A stretch of DNA of 56,986 nt from assembly GCF_900258475.1 (NCBI RefSeq), contig NZ_LT984887.1, positions 888,932-945,917 of the forward strand, written 5' to 3'. The notes beneath the pieces were generated by a model, which saw only the letters and a program-made list of their open reading frames with translations, did not search any database and was not told the DNA's origin. Made by a program: the position numbers and the translations under genes. Positions 7,692-17,675 of this stretch are shown here, piece after piece (within the stretch, counting starts at the first letter, position 1; each line of letters begins with the position of its first letter). The stretch is from Anaerococcus sp. Marseille-P3915. Its GTDB lineage: Bacteria; Bacillota; Clostridia; Tissierellales; Peptoniphilaceae.

Positions 7692-8279
7692 CTAGTTACC
7701 AAAGTCTACTTTTGGTGCATCTTGTGCACCAGCATCAGCCTTGAAATATTCTGCTGGGTCATATCCTGTAAATTTAGCTATGATATTTGTTGGAAATCTT
7801 CTAATATCTTTATTATATTCACCAACTGCTTCGTTATAGTTCTTTCTTTCTGTTGAAATCCTATTTTCTGTTCCTGCAAGCTCATCCATAAGCTGAACAA
7901 ATTGTGTATCTGCCTTAAGCTCCGGATAGGCTTCTACTACTACATTAATATCCCCTATAGCTCTTGTTAATTGGTCATTTGCTTCTGCTAATTCTTCTGG
8001 GCCCTTAGCATTTTGTATACCTGCTCTAGCATTTGTTACTGCTGTTAGGGTTTCATTTTCATGATCTGTATAACCTTTTACAGTGTTTACCAAATTTGGT
8101 ATAAGGTCAGCCCTTCTTTGAACAACGTTTTGTACTTGTGCATAGGCTTGATTTACATTTTCCCTGCTTCCTGCAAGTCTGTTATAGGTTGGAACGATCA
8201 TAAATAATCCTAGGGCAATAATTACAATTATGCCTATAATTAATCCTTTACTTCCTGAACCTCTTCTTCTTTCTGTCAT
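7692..8279 (-). CDS. lemA: LemA family protein
   Basis: The 195-residue protein has one N-terminal transmembrane helix (GLIIGIIVIIALGLFMIV) and a helical bundle with the LemA signature: NVNQAYAQVQNVVQRRADLI, then PNLVNTVKGYTDHE, AYPELKADTQF and NYNEAVGEYN, with the C-terminal FP.NIIAKFTGYDPAEYF. The family is widespread, membrane-anchored and of unresolved function; in several bacteria it accompanies TPM proteins, as here. GGAGGA precedes the ATG. It lies 24 bp after nrdG without a terminator, so it is probably co-transcribed with the reductase. Confidence 0.92.
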   Translation of the reverse strand: MTERRRGSGSKGLIIGIIVIIALGLFMIVPTYNRLAGSRENVNQAYAQVQNVVQRRADLIPNLVNTVKGYTDHENETLTAVTNARAGIQNAKGPEELAEANDQLTRAIGDINVVVEAYPELKADTQFVQLMDELAGTENRISTERKNYNEAVGEYNKDIRRFPTNIIAKFTGYDPAEYFKADAGAQDAPKVDFGN

Positions 8280-8303
8280 ATTTCCTCCTAAATTACTCTT
8301 TTT

Positions 8304-8804
8304 CTATTTATACCCATCTAGGATAATAATCTCATTATTTTCTAAAGTTTTCCTAACATCTATTATTCTTTGATTTGAAGAACCTCTAAATTTAAGCTTT
8401 AGATCCTTGAGATCTTCTATAAATTCACCATCTACCAAGACATCAATCTCCTCTAAAATCTCTCTAGCTAATTTCATATTCATCAGATCTTCTATCTTAA
8501 AACCTGTATAAACCCATATGGACTTATCTACTTCTTTTCTAATGTTAATTAAAGCTTTTTTAAGGCCTAAGGGATTTTCAAATGGCTCGCCTCCTAGGAC
8601 TGTAAGCCCTTCTACTTCCCTAAGTTTAAGATAAGAAATAACCTCTTCTTCGGCTGCCCTATCCCATTTTTTCCCAAAAGAAAAATCCATATAGTCCCTA
8701 TTAAAACAATTTGGACAATTTCTATCACAACCTGTTAGGAAAAAAGTGGTCCTGATACCAGGACCATTTGCTACATCGTATTTTCTTATTTGACCGTAAT
8801 TCAT
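8304..8804 (-). CDS. nrdG: anaerobic ribonucleotide reductase activating protein (radical SAM)
   Basis: The activase cleaves SAM at a [4Fe-4S] cluster to generate the glycyl radical on NrdD. The 166-residue protein has the early NGPGIRTTFFLTGC segment followed by the radical-SAM triad C-x3-C-x2-C (CDRNCPNC), and the later TVLGGEPFENP glycine-rich SAM motif. Its length matches NrdG (about 155-175). The ATG overlaps the nrdD stop by 4 bp (ATGA), implying translational coupling with its substrate. Confidence 0.94.
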   Translation of the reverse strand: MNYGQIRKYDVANGPGIRTTFFLTGCDRNCPNCFNRDYMDFSFGKKWDRAAEEEVISYLKLREVEGLTVLGGEPFENPLGLKKALINIRKEVDKSIWVYTGFKIEDLMNMKLAREILEEIDVLVDGEFIEDLKDLKLKFRGSSNQRIIDVRKTLENNEIIILDGYK

Positions 8805-10921
8805 ATGTGGAGCACTCTCGCTTTTATTTCCTTGGTTCTGCCTTCATTCCAGAAATTTTCACCAAGATATCCGCAAGTTCTCCTTACTACTGTAAGTTTT
8901 GCCCTATCGTGGTTGCCACAATTTGGACAATACCATTGGTTATCATCATCAAGAAGAATTTCTCCATCATAGCCACAGTTGCCACAATAATCACTCTTTG
9001 TGTTAAATTCGGCATATTGGATGTGGTCATAAATATATTCTATCATTGTAAGAACTGCTTCAATGTTATTGGTCATATTTGGTATTTCTGCATAAGAAAT
9101 ACATCCTCCAGTTGATAATTTTTGGAAATTACTTTCAAAATCAAACTTATCAAATACTGTTATATTCTCTCTAACATCCACATGGAAGGAGTTGGTATAA
9201 TAGCCCTTATCTGTTACATCAGCTATATCTCCAAATCTCTCTTTATCAATTGATGCAAACCTGTGGGTTAAGCTTTCTGCTGGTGTTCCATAAACTGCAA
9301 AGGCTATATGGTATTTATCTGTCCATTCTTCCTTCTTGGAATTTAGAAGTTCCATGATTTTCATGGCAAATTCATAGCCTTCTTTTGTGGTATGGGATAC
9401 TCCCTTTGTAAGCTTGGTTGCTTCATAGACTCCTATATAGCCAATAGTTACAGTTGCATAACCATTTTCTAGAAGTGGTTTTATTGACTCGTGTTTTTTA
9501 AGTCTTGCTATCGCTCCATGTTGGAAGTGTATTGGTGATGAGTCACTTGTGACCTTTGATAAGTGTTCATATCTTAAGAGTCCTACTCTTTTTACTAAAT
9601 CTAGTCTTTTTTCTAATATTTCAAAAAAGAGTTTCTCATCACCATCTGCAAGGATTGCAATTTGAGGGAGGTTTATTGTACAAACTCCCATGTTAAACCT
9701 ACCATCAAATTTATAATCCCCATACTTATCCTTGTAAGGAGGTAGGAAGGCCCTACATCCCATTGGAGAAAATACATTGCCTTCGTAATTTTCACGCATT
9801 TTCTTAGCTGAAATATAGTCTGGATACATTCTTTTTGCCGTACATTTGGCTGCAAGCCTTGTTAGGTCAAAATATTTTGAATCTATATGGATATTATTTT
9901 CATCTAAGACATATATTAACTTAGGGAAGGCTGGAGTTACATAAACTCCTTGCTCGTTTTTGATTCCTTCTATTCTTTGCTTTAGGATTTCTCTTATTAT
10001 TTGGACTGTCTCATCTAAATATGGATCATTTTCATCTGTATGCATAAATAAGGTTACAAATGGAGATTGACCATTGCTTGTCATGAGGGTATTTATCTGG
10101 TATTGGATTGTTTGTATGCCGCTTTCCAGATCTCTTTGGGTAAGAGCCTTGGCCATTTTTTGGATATCTTCTTCATTTGCCAGAATTTCTTTTGATAATT
10201 TAAGGTTCTTAGCATATGATTTTTTAAGATATGGGCTTAGGCATGATATATTTATTGATTGGCCCCCATATTGGTTTGATGCAATTTGGGCTATGATTTG
10301 AGTCATAACATTGCAAGCTACCTGGAATGATTTTGGACTTTCTATCATCTTTTCGTTGACAACTGTCCCATTATCTAACATATCTTTCATATCTACTAGG
10401 CAGCAATTAAAAATTGGCTGGATTAGATAATCAAGATCATGGATATGTATGGCTCCTGATTCGTGAGCTTCTACAAGATCAGCTGGGATTAGTTTTCTCT
10501 TTGCTATATCTTTTGCAACTTCTCCTGCTATTAGGTCCCTTTGGGTTGAGGCAATTATTGGATTTTTGTTTGAGTTTTCATCCATTACATCTATATTTGT
10601 CTGATTTAATAGACCGATTATTTCATCGTCAGATGTATTTTGCTCACGCTTGTAGGCTTGAACTGCCTTGTAGGACTCGTAGGCCTTAGCTGTTGCAGGA
10701 TTTTTCCTATCTATTAATTTGTAGTAGACTAGGTCTTCAATTTCATAAATGGAGATTTCTCTTTTATTTTTAGATCTCTCCTCAATTTCACTAGCTATCT
10801 CAGCCGCTTGGCCTTCCACATAAATACCACTTGGGGAATGCATGGCTTTTTCTATGGCTAGAGTAATTTTATCTTTATAAAAATCGACTTTAGTCCCGTC
10901 TCTTTTTATTACTTGTAACAT
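8801..10921 (-). CDS. nrdD: anaerobic ribonucleoside-triphosphate reductase (class III)
   Basis: The 706-residue enzyme reduces ribonucleoside triphosphates to deoxynucleotides using a glycyl radical and formate. An N-terminal ATP-cone (about 1-90, LQVIKRDGTKVDFYKDKI) gives allosteric control. The barrel carries FNCCLVDM and INLPQIA segments. Near the C-terminus a zinc site (CGNCGYDG, then CPNCG) precedes the glycyl-radical loop RRTCGYLGENF. The start at 10921 has GGAGGT just upstream; a longer frame upstream would run through the promoter. No class I or II reductase is in the window. Two NrdR-type boxes lie upstream. Confidence 0.96.
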   Translation of the reverse strand: MLQVIKRDGTKVDFYKDKITLAIEKAMHSPSGIYVEGQAAEIASEIEERSKNKREISIYEIEDLVYYKLIDRKNPATAKAYESYKAVQAYKREQNTSDDEIIGLLNQTNIDVMDENSNKNPIIASTQRDLIAGEVAKDIAKRKLIPADLVEAHESGAIHIHDLDYLIQPIFNCCLVDMKDMLDNGTVVNEKMIESPKSFQVACNVMTQIIAQIASNQYGGQSINISCLSPYLKKSYAKNLKLSKEILANEEDIQKMAKALTQRDLESGIQTIQYQINTLMTSNGQSPFVTLFMHTDENDPYLDETVQIIREILKQRIEGIKNEQGVYVTPAFPKLIYVLDENNIHIDSKYFDLTRLAAKCTAKRMYPDYISAKKMRENYEGNVFSPMGCRAFLPPYKDKYGDYKFDGRFNMGVCTINLPQIAILADGDEKLFFEILEKRLDLVKRVGLLRYEHLSKVTSDSSPIHFQHGAIARLKKHESIKPLLENGYATVTIGYIGVYEATKLTKGVSHTTKEGYEFAMKIMELLNSKKEEWTDKYHIAFAVYGTPAESLTHRFASIDKERFGDIADVTDKGYYTNSFHVDVRENITVFDKFDFESNFQKLSTGGCISYAEIPNMTNNIEAVLTMIEYIYDHIQYAEFNTKSDYCGNCGYDGEILLDDDNQWYCPNCGNHDRAKLTVVRRTCGYLGENFWNEGRTKEIKARVLHI

Positions 10922-10947
10922 TTTTACCTCCGAAATCTTATGTATAT

Positions 10948-11032
10948 ATGATACCACAAATAAGATTTTCTGTAAAATATTTAGCACTATATATAGTGCT
11001 CGAATAGCAATTAAATACTATATATAGTATTT
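10948..11032 (-). promoter_or_regulatory. nrdD promoter with two NrdR boxes
   Basis: Leftward TTTACA (10976-10971) and TATCAT (10953-10948) are 17 bp apart. Just upstream are two palindromes: AGCACTATATATAGTGCT (10983-11000) and AATACTATATATAGTATT (11014-11031). Both contain the ACTATATATAGT core of NrdR boxes, and their centres are 31 bp apart, close to three helical turns, the usual tandem arrangement. NrdR, an ATP-cone zinc repressor, would couple this operon to the dATP/ATP balance; its gene is not in the window. Confidence 0.88.
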
Positions 11033-11051
11033 TTGGCTCAAAATAGCCAAA

Positions 11052-11084
11052 GAAAAAACAGAGCAATCTATTAAATCACTCTGT
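11052..11084 (-). terminator. clpB terminator
   Basis: Leftward, ACAGAG (11084-11079) pairs with CTCTGT (11063-11058) around a 15-nt loop, followed by six T (11057-11052). It lies 27 bp past the clpB stop. Confidence 0.65.
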
Positions 11085-11110
11085 CTATTTTTCTACTTGT
11101 CTTAACTAAG

Positions 11111-13696
11111 CTATTTAACTTTAAAGGTCAAATTATTATTCTCATCTAGAACTAAGACTGCTGTATCTTTTTCTGCTACCTTTCCTTCTATAATCAATTT
11201 ACCTAAAATAGTTTCAACGTTTCTTTGTAGGAATCTCTTGACTGGCCTTGCACCATATTCAACATCATAAGAATTTTCTAGGATATATTCTTTTGCTGAT
11301 GGGCTGATTTCAAGTTTGATATCCCTATCAGCTAATCTCTTTCTTATATTGTCGATTTGTAGATCTATTATTTCATAAACTTGATCGCTAGTTAGTGGTG
11401 TAAACATAACTATATCATCAATCCTGTTTAAAAATTCTGGCTTAAAGGAATGTCTTAGGGATTCTTCTACTTGATATTTGTTTTCTTCCTTGATTGTGCC
11501 ATCTTCTTTTAGACCATCAATTAGGTACTGGCTGCCGATATTTGATGTCATTATTATGATGGTATTTTTAAAGTCTACAGTCCTACCTTGACTATCTGTA
11601 AGCCTTCCATCATCTAAGACTTGTAAAAGTATATTAAAGACATCTGGATGGGCTTTTTCTATCTCATCAAATAAGATTACTGAGTAAGGTTTACGTCTTA
11701 CAGCCTCTGTTAGTTGGCCTCCTTCTTCATAGCCAACATAGCCAGGAGCTGCACCTATAAGTCTTGATACAGAATATTTTTCCATATATTCTGACATATC
11801 TATCCTTATCATATTGTGCTCATCATCAAACATGGCCTCTGTTAGGCTCTTTGCAAGCTCTGTTTTACCAACACCTGTAGGACCTAGGAAAATGAAGGAT
11901 CCTATTGGCCTATTTTCATCCTTAAGACCTGATCTAGCTCTTATTATTGCATCTGCTACTGCTTTGATAGCTTCATCTTGTCCAATTACTCTTTGATGAA
12001 GGGTCTCATCTAGGTGGAGGATTTTACTTCTTTCACTTTCTACAAGTTTTGATACTGGTATATTTGTCCAAGAACTCACTACATCAGCTACATCTTCATC
12101 AGTAACTTCCTCTTTTATGCTTTCTTTATTTTCATTTTCTGACTTGCCACTTAATTCTTTTAGTTTATTTTCAAGAGCAACTAGCTCACCATATTTAAGT
12201 TCAGATAATTTTTCAAAATCATAAGATCTCTCAGCTTGGTCAATTTCTATCTTGACCCTATCGATTTCTTCTTTTATATCCTTAACTTCATCGATAGCAG
12301 ATTTTTGTTCTTTCCATTTAAGGAAATCTTCATTATATTTTTCAGATAAATCTGCCAATTCTTTTTCTAACTCTTCAAGTCTTTTCTTAGAATACTCATC
12401 TTCTTCTTTTTTAAGAGCTGTTATTTCAATTTGTAATTGTAAAAGCTTTCTCTTTTGCTCATCTAAATAGCTAGGCATGGTATCTATCTCTGTCCTAACT
12501 GTAGCACAAGCTTCATCCATAAGGTCTATTGCCTTATCTGGTAAAAACCTATCAGATATATACCTGTCTGATAATTCAGCTGCTGCTATTACAGCACTAT
12601 CTTGAATTCTAATTCCGTGGTAGACTTCATATTTTTCTTTGATTCCCCTTAAAATTGAAATTGTATCTTCTACAGATGGTTCATCTACCATTACCTTTTG
12701 GAATCTTCTTTCAAGGGCCCCATCTTTTTCGATGTATTCCCTATATTCATTTAGGGTTGTAGCACCTATTACCTTGATTTCTCCGCGGGCAAGCATTGGC
12801 TTCATGATGTTTGATGCATCCATTGCACCCTCGCTCTTACCAGCTCCAACTATGGTGTGGATCTCATCTATGAACATTATAATCTGACCTTCAGATTTTT
12901 TGACTTCTTCAATTACTGCCTTGAGTCTCTCCTCAAATTGGCCCCTGTATTTAGCACCTGCTACTAGGGCACCCATGTCAAGTGAGAAAATCCTCCTGCC
13001 TTGAAGTGGCTCTGGAACATCGTTATTTACAATTCTTTGGGCAAGACCTTCAACTATAGCAGTCTTACCAACACCTGGTTGACCTATTAGGACAGGGTTG
13101 TTTTTCTTACGTCTACTTAGGATTCTAAGAGCATTTCTAATCTCACTATCCCTACCAATAACTGGGTCAATCTTACCTTCCCTAGCTTCTGCTGTTAGGT
13201 CTCTACCGAATTTTTCTAGAGGATTTGAAGTTTCTTCTGGGTTATCGCTTGTAACTTTTTGACCATTCCTGACTTTTAGGACAGTATCTTTGAAGGCCTT
13301 GTAGGTAATATTATATCTCTTGTTAAGATCAGTGACCTCACTTTTTTCCTTAAGTAGTGATAGGTAGATGTGCTCTACTGATATAAAGGAATCCCCCATT
13401 GCTTCTGCTTCATCTTCTGCTTTTAGGAATATTCTTTGAAATACTTGTGATGGATAGGTCTTAGCATTTCCTGATTGTTTTGGCAAAGACTCTATCTTTT
13501 TCTCTAGATCGTTTTTATAAGAATTTACATCTACTCCCATGTCCTTTAAAACCATTGATACATAGGAATCTGAACTTTCTACTAGGGCTAGGCCAAGATG
13601 AAACTCAGTCACTTCTGGGTTTGCATCTTTTATAGCCATTGAATTTGCATTATTAATTGCTTCAATTGATTTTTGTGTTAATTTATTGTTATCCAT
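11111..13696 (-). CDS. clpB: ATP-dependent disaggregase ClpB
   Basis: ClpB is the hexameric chaperone that extracts proteins from aggregates together with DnaK/DnaJ. The 861-residue protein has a Clp N domain (1-145), a first AAA+ module (Walker [15 protein letters not shown], Walker [16 protein letters not shown]), a long middle coiled coil rich in E and K (about 400-530), and a second AAA+ module ([28 protein letters not shown]). The coiled coil and absence of a ClpP-docking loop distinguish it from ClpC/ClpA. It starts 1 bp after dnaJ, with GAGGGA inside the dnaJ end, and shares the CtsR-type promoter. Confidence 0.96.
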   Translation of the reverse strand: MDNNKLTQKSIEAINNANSMAIKDANPEVTEFHLGLALVESSDSYVSMVLKDMGVDVNSYKNDLEKKIESLPKQSGNAKTYPSQVFQRIFLKAEDEAEAMGDSFISVEHIYLSLLKEKSEVTDLNKRYNITYKAFKDTVLKVRNGQKVTSDNPEETSNPLEKFGRDLTAEAREGKIDPVIGRDSEIRNALRILSRRKKNNPVLIGQPGVGKTAIVEGLAQRIVNNDVPEPLQGRRIFSLDMGALVAGAKYRGQFEERLKAVIEEVKKSEGQIIMFIDEIHTIVGAGKSEGAMDASNIMKPMLARGEIKVIGATTLNEYREYIEKDGALERRFQKVMVDEPSVEDTISILRGIKEKYEVYHGIRIQDSAVIAAAELSDRYISDRFLPDKAIDLMDEACATVRTEIDTMPSYLDEQKRKLLQLQIEITALKKEEDEYSKKRLEELEKELADLSEKYNEDFLKWKEQKSAIDEVKDIKEEIDRVKIEIDQAERSYDFEKLSELKYGELVALENKLKELSGKSENENKESIKEEVTDEDVADVVSSWTNIPVSKLVESERSKILHLDETLHQRVIGQDEAIKAVADAIIRARSGLKDENRPIGSFIFLGPTGVGKTELAKSLTEAMFDDEHNMIRIDMSEYMEKYSVSRLIGAAPGYVGYEEGGQLTEAVRRKPYSVILFDEIEKAHPDVFNILLQVLDDGRLTDSQGRTVDFKNTIIIMTSNIGSQYLIDGLKEDGTIKEENKYQVEESLRHSFKPEFLNRIDDIVMFTPLTSDQVYEIIDLQIDNIRKRLADRDIKLEISPSAKEYILENSYDVEYGARPVKRFLQRNVETILGKLIIEGKVAEKDTAVLVLDENNNLTFKVK

Positions 13697-13697
13697 A

Positions 13698-14621
13698 TTA
13701 TCCCTCGATTTCTTTTAACTTTTTATATAATTCGATTTGTTCTTCATTAAGATCTGGGTTATCTATTTGAATTTCAAGGATTAAATCGCCCTTGTTATTT
13801 TTCCTATCTACATAACCCCTATCTTTTAGTCTAATTTTTTTGCCTGTATTTATCTTTTCTGGAATATTTACTAGCAAGGCCCCTGATTTAGTATCTACCT
13901 TTACCTTTTTTCCAAAGTAGGCATCCCATGGGCTAAGCTTAATTTTTTTGATTAAATCTATTCCATCAAGAGCAAGGTATTCATCATCTTTTATATTAAC
14001 TTTTACATATATATCTGCTGCAAGACCGTATTTTGAACCATCAATTCTAATCTTATTTTTGTTTTTAAGACCCTTTGGTATCTTAACATCTATATCGGTA
14101 AGCCTTCCTTGTGAGTTAACAGATATCTTTCTAGATGTACCTTCCATGGCTTCATCTATTGATATAGTAACTTCGGTATTTAGCTTCGATTTTTCTTTTT
14201 TTGAAAATCCGTTTCCAAAACCCCCAAACCTTGAACTGTGGCTTGTGCTATGACTTTTAGATCCAAAACCACCGAATAAGGTATCAAAAAAGTCTGAAAA
14301 ACCTGAATCATTCGAACTTGTATATGTGTATGAGCCATTTCCGAAGTTTCCAAAATCAAATCCAAAATCTCTCGGATCAAAATTTTGACCACCTGTAAAA
14401 TTGGCTCCTGAACCAAAGGTATCATACTTTTGTCTCTTATCAGGATCTGATAAAACCTCGTAGGCTTCATTTATTTCTGTAAATTTTTTGTGTGCACTTT
14501 CATCATCTGGATGAAGGTCTGGGTGGTATTTTTTAGCTAATTTTCTATAAGCTTTTTTGATCTCATCGGCGCTAGCTTTCTTATCCACCCCTAGCACTTC
14601 ATAGTAATCTTTATATTGCAT
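13698..14621 (-). CDS. DnaJ/CbpA-type co-chaperone without zinc finger
   Basis: The 307-residue protein has an N-terminal J domain ([23 protein letters not shown] motif in [10 protein letters not shown]), a Gly/Phe/Ser-rich linker (about 70-150) and a DnaJ C-terminal substrate domain ([20 protein letters not shown], then [13 protein letters not shown] and LNVEL-like LILEIQID). The four CxxCxGxG zinc repeats of canonical DnaJ are absent, making it CbpA-type. I place the start at 14621 because GGAGGT lies 6 nt before it; the ATG at 14633 overlaps that site. Its pairing with clpB implies a DnaK-DnaJ-ClpB disaggregation unit. A second, zinc-finger DnaJ is expected elsewhere. Confidence 0.9.
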   Translation of the reverse strand: MQYKDYYEVLGVDKKASADEIKKAYRKLAKKYHPDLHPDDESAHKKFTEINEAYEVLSDPDKRQKYDTFGSGANFTGGQNFDPRDFGFDFGNFGNGSYTYTSSNDSGFSDFFDTLFGGFGSKSHSTSHSSRFGGFGNGFSKKEKSKLNTEVTISIDEAMEGTSRKISVNSQGRLTDIDVKIPKGLKNKNKIRIDGSKYGLAADIYVKVNIKDDEYLALDGIDLIKKIKLSPWDAYFGKKVKVDTKSGALLVNIPEKINTGKKIRLKDRGYVDRKNNKGDLILEIQIDNPDLNEEQIELYKKLKEIEG

Positions 14622-14641
14622 ATTTACCTCCATCTTTTTCG

Positions 14642-14694
14642 TTTGACCATCTCTGACCTTAATTTAATTATACTGACTTAAATATGCATTTCAA
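14642..14694 (-). promoter_or_regulatory. dnaJ-clpB promoter with CtsR operator
   Basis: Leftward TTGAAA (14694-14689), a 16-bp spacer and TATAAT (14672-14667) are followed by the heptad repeat GGTCAGA-GAT-GGTCAAA (14658-14642). This matches the CtsR box (two GGTCAAA-like heptads, 3-nt spacer) with one mismatch and overlaps the expected transcription start. A lone GGTCAAA lies upstream near 14709-14715. CtsR represses clp genes until heat stress in Firmicutes. Confidence 0.85.
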
Positions 14695-14743
14695 GTATAT
14701 TTATGACTTTTTGACCAATAATTTTTATATAAATTTAACCAAT

Positions 14744-14769
14744 AAAAAAGAGCTTTACTAATAAAGCTC
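14744..14769 (-). terminator. apt terminator
   Basis: Perfect leftward hairpin GAGCTTTA (14769-14762), loop TTAG, TAAAGCTC (14757-14750), then six T. Confidence 0.88.
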
Positions 14770-14775
14770 CAAATT

Positions 14776-15294
14776 TTAGTGGTCGTATTCTACTATTGAT
14801 ATTACATCGTAATCTTTTAGATATTCTCTACCCTTTAGGCCTGTAAGTTCGATTAAAAATTCAAAGCATACAACTTCTGCTCCAAGGCTTTCAACTAGTT
14901 TTGCGCTTGCCTTAGCAGATCCACCTGTGGCTATAAGATCATCTACTATTACAATTTTGTCCCCTGGTTTTAGGGCATCCTTGTGGATTTCAAGCTCGTT
15001 TGAACCATATTCAAGCTCATAGGATACTCTTTCAATTTCTCCAGGCAATTTCCCTGGTTTTCTAATAGGAATGAAGCCCTTGTTTAATCTATCAGCAAGG
15101 GGTGCACCAAAAATAAGTCCTCTTGATTCTACTCCTGCTATATAGTCAAACTCGTAATCTTTTAATGCTTCTTCTAACCTATCTAGGGTTTCTTTAAAGC
15201 CTTCCCTATTTTTAAGTAAGGTTGTTATATCCTTAAAAGATATACCTTTTTCTGGATAGTCTTCTATAACCCTGATTAATGATTTTATGTCCAT
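14776..15294 (-). CDS. apt: adenine phosphoribosyltransferase
   Basis: The enzyme converts adenine and PRPP to AMP in purine salvage. The 172-residue protein shows PEKGISFKDITTLL, the DYIAGVESRGLIFGAPLA segment, RKPGKLPG, and the PRPP loop VIVDDLIATGGSA, all diagnostic of bacterial Apt. I place the start at 15294, with GGAGGA 4-5 nt upstream. An ATG seven codons earlier lies directly after a TATAAT (15325-15320), too close to be in the transcript with a ribosome site. Family length is about 170-180. The likely promoter is inside the end of the upstream LCP gene. Confidence 0.95.
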   Translation of the reverse strand: MDIKSLIRVIEDYPEKGISFKDITTLLKNREGFKETLDRLEEALKDYEFDYIAGVESRGLIFGAPLADRLNKGFIPIRKPGKLPGEIERVSYELEYGSNELEIHKDALKPGDKIVIVDDLIATGGSAKASAKLVESLGAEVVCFEFLIELTGLKGREYLKDYDVISIVEYDH

Positions 15295-15333
15295 ATCTCC
15301 TCCATCTTTGTACATTTGTATTATACCCTAATA

Positions 15334-16203
15334 TTAATTTCTTAAATAAGATTTTAGATAATTTTGCCTAATTTCTTCTATAGAATTAGGATAAACCTTA
15401 AAATAAGATATACCACCCGCATTAAATGGCTCACCTTCAAGACGAATGGAATTAATATTTGAAGGATCTACGCTCTTAAAATCTAAAGCTAAGGACGAAA
15501 GGTTTTTAAGACCTATATTTGTCTTAATGTATGGTTTCATAGCCTTGTATACTGATGGAAGCTTGCTTATATTTTCTGCCTTTGTTGCTTCCTTTATAAA
15601 CTGTTTCATAAAATCTTGTTGGGTATTTATCCTACCAAGGTCTGCATTTTGATAGCCCTTTCTAAAGCGAACATAGGCTAAGACCTCATCACCTGCCATT
15701 TTCCTTATTCCTGGGCTAATGCCCATGGCACTTGCTACTTCATTACTTACTTCTACATCCATACCGCCAAGGGCATTGATCCCTGCAATAACTGCATCAA
15801 ATGAAATAACAAAGTACTTATCCAGATTTATTCCTAGAAAATCCCTCACAACTTCCATTGTCAAATCAATTCCGCCATAAGAGTGGGCTGCATTAATCTT
15901 ATCCATTGACCCCCTAATTGAAACATAGGAATCTCTTGGGATTGAAATCATGTCTATGGTGTTTTTATCCTTATTTACATTGACAAGCATAAGCGTGTCT
16001 GTTCTTGTGCCAGTATCTTCTCCAGTCGAATCTACTCCTGCAAGCAAGAACATAAACCCTCTGTCATTTGAAATATCAAAAATTTCACCACCAGCTCCAT
16101 CATTTTTAAAAAAGTTTAGTAAGAGAAAACCTGCAGCAAAAACCACTACAAACATCAAAAATACAAGTACCGATTTAATTATTTTTATCATATTATTTTT
16201 CAT
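15334..16203 (-). CDS. LytR-CpsA-Psr (LCP) family glycopolymer ligase
   Basis: The 289-residue membrane-anchored enzyme has one N-terminal helix (IKSVLVFLMFVVVFAAGFLLL). The external LCP domain shows FLLAGVDST, the TRTDTLMLVNVN motif, IDMISIPRDSYVSI, INAAHSYGG and AYVRFRKGYQNADLGRINTQ; the conserved arginines and aspartates bind polyprenyl-pyrophosphate. LCP proteins attach teichoic acids or capsule to peptidoglycan. AGGTGA precedes the ATG. It is divergent from the decarboxylase gene; the product polymer is not evident from the neighbours. Confidence 0.92.
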   Translation of the reverse strand: MKNNMIKIIKSVLVFLMFVVVFAAGFLLLNFFKNDGAGGEIFDISNDRGFMFLLAGVDSTGEDTGTRTDTLMLVNVNKDKNTIDMISIPRDSYVSIRGSMDKINAAHSYGGIDLTMEVVRDFLGINLDKYFVISFDAVIAGINALGGMDVEVSNEVASAMGISPGIRKMAGDEVLAYVRFRKGYQNADLGRINTQQDFMKQFIKEATKAENISKLPSVYKAMKPYIKTNIGLKNLSSLALDFKSVDPSNINSIRLEGEPFNAGGISYFKVYPNSIEEIRQNYLKSYLRN

Positions 16204-16290
16204 TTTATCACCTATGACTATTTTACACCCTTTTTAAAAGATTTTCTTAAAATATTTGTAAGTTAGGCTATAATAAAGACAGGAGGAATC

Positions 16291-17631
16291 ATGTTAATTA
16301 AAAAAATTGATGAATATCTAAATGAAAATACCTATCCCTTCCATATGCCAGGCCACAAAAGATCGAAGCTTTTAAGAAATGACCTGGGATATTTAAGAGA
16401 TTTTACAGAAATAGAAGGACTTGATAACCTCAATGACCCCAAAGAAATCTTTGTAAAAATGCAGATAGCTATTGCCGAAAATTATCGAGTAAAAGATGCT
16501 ATAATTTCTACAAATGGATCAACAAATGGCATCCTTGCAGCAATAAGAAGCCTCAGCAAAAACAATAAAAATCTTCTAATAGAGAGGTCATCCCATAAGG
16601 CTGTTTATAATGCCGCTCTCATAAATAAATGCAAACTTGACTACATCGATATAATAACAGATGAGGTAAGCGCTGTAGCAGGTATCGATTATAATGTTTT
16701 AGAGAATAAATTAAAAAACAAATCCTATGGGGCTGTGGTGGTGACAAGTCCTTCCTATGAAGGTTATATACTAGATTTAGAAAAAATTTATGGCATATGC
16801 CAAAAATATGAGACCAAACTTTTTGTAGACCTAGCCCACGGGAGCCACTTATACCTAAATGAACTTTATAAAAATATCTTTGACCTAGCTGTTACATCCT
16901 TTCACAAAAATCTCTCAGCCCTTACCCCATCAGCCGCTCTTTTGGTAAATGATGAATCTTTGATAGGAAGTCTTAAGGAAAGTATGGCGATTTTTCAAAC
17001 ATCATCCCCATCTTATCTAATTTTACAATCCATAGATGAAATGATAGAAAATTTCCCAAAATTTTATAGGCTTATGGATGATTTAAATAAAAATTTAGAT
17101 AAGCTATATGACCTTGACCTTAAAAACTTAAAGCTAATTGACCATAAGGATAAGGATAGGTCAAAAATACTTATATCCTGTAAAGACGCCAATGTAAGTG
17201 GCTTAGAGCTTCAAGAAATCCTTAGGAAAAATAAGATTGAAATAGAGATGGCCTATCCATCCTACGCTCTCTTAATAGCAAGTATTTTTGATAGTGAAGA
17301 AGCTTTTAAATATTTAGAAGAAGTTTTATTAAAAATTGATAAGGAGCTTTTCAAATATAAAAATTCTTATACCTTTACTTATCCAAGGCCTACAAAAAAA
17401 TATGAACTGTATCAGGCTTATGAAAAAGAAAAATCTATGGTAAAGCTAGAAAATTCTATAGGCCACATTGGAGGAGAATTTGTCTATGCATATCCGCCTG
17501 GCATTCCTATCCTTACGCCAGGAGAAATCATTGATGAAAATACCTTGGCTTGCCTAGATTTTATGAAATCAAAGGGCCTTTCTTTAAATATCGAAGATGA
17601 AATTTCTTGCCTTATTGACAAAAGTGAATAA
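16291..17631 (+). CDS. Orn/Lys/Arg decarboxylase-family PLP enzyme
   Basis: The 446-residue fold-type I PLP enzyme starts with YPFHMPGHKR, the typical Orn/Lys/Arg decarboxylase opening. It continues with STNGSTNGILAAIRS, VTSPSYEGYILDL, a PLP aspartate in FVDLAHGSH and the Schiff-base lysine in VTSFHKNLSALTPSA. A short C-terminal decarboxylase domain holds YPPGIPILTPGE. The group includes arginine, lysine and ornithine decarboxylases and Bacillus YaaO; the substrate cannot be assigned. AGGAGG precedes the ATG and a TATAAT lies near 16270. Its end contains the SCIFF promoter. Confidence 0.87.
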   Translation: MLIKKIDEYLNENTYPFHMPGHKRSKLLRNDLGYLRDFTEIEGLDNLNDPKEIFVKMQIAIAENYRVKDAIISTNGSTNGILAAIRSLSKNNKNLLIERSSHKAVYNAALINKCKLDYIDIITDEVSAVAGIDYNVLENKLKNKSYGAVVVTSPSYEGYILDLEKIYGICQKYETKLFVDLAHGSHLYLNELYKNIFDLAVTSFHKNLSALTPSAALLVNDESLIGSLKESMAIFQTSSPSYLILQSIDEMIENFPKFYRLMDDLNKNLDKLYDLDLKNLKLIDHKDKDRSKILISCKDANVSGLELQEILRKNKIEIEMAYPSYALLIASIFDSEEAFKYLEEVLLKIDKELFKYKNSYTFTYPRPTKKYELYQAYEKEKSMVKLENSIGHIGGEFVYAYPPGIPILTPGEIIDENTLACLDFMKSKGLSLNIEDEISCLIDKSE

Positions 17632-17643
17632 AAATGCTAAAAT
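17615..17643 (+). promoter_or_regulatory. scifA promoter
   Basis: TTGACA (17615-17620), a 17-bp spacer and TAAAAT (17638-17643) preceded by TG give a near-consensus extended promoter. It lies over the end of the decarboxylase gene and 33 bp before the SCIFF start. Confidence 0.75.
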
Positions 17644-17675
17644 TATATACAAAGATGAATTATAAGGAGTGTATT

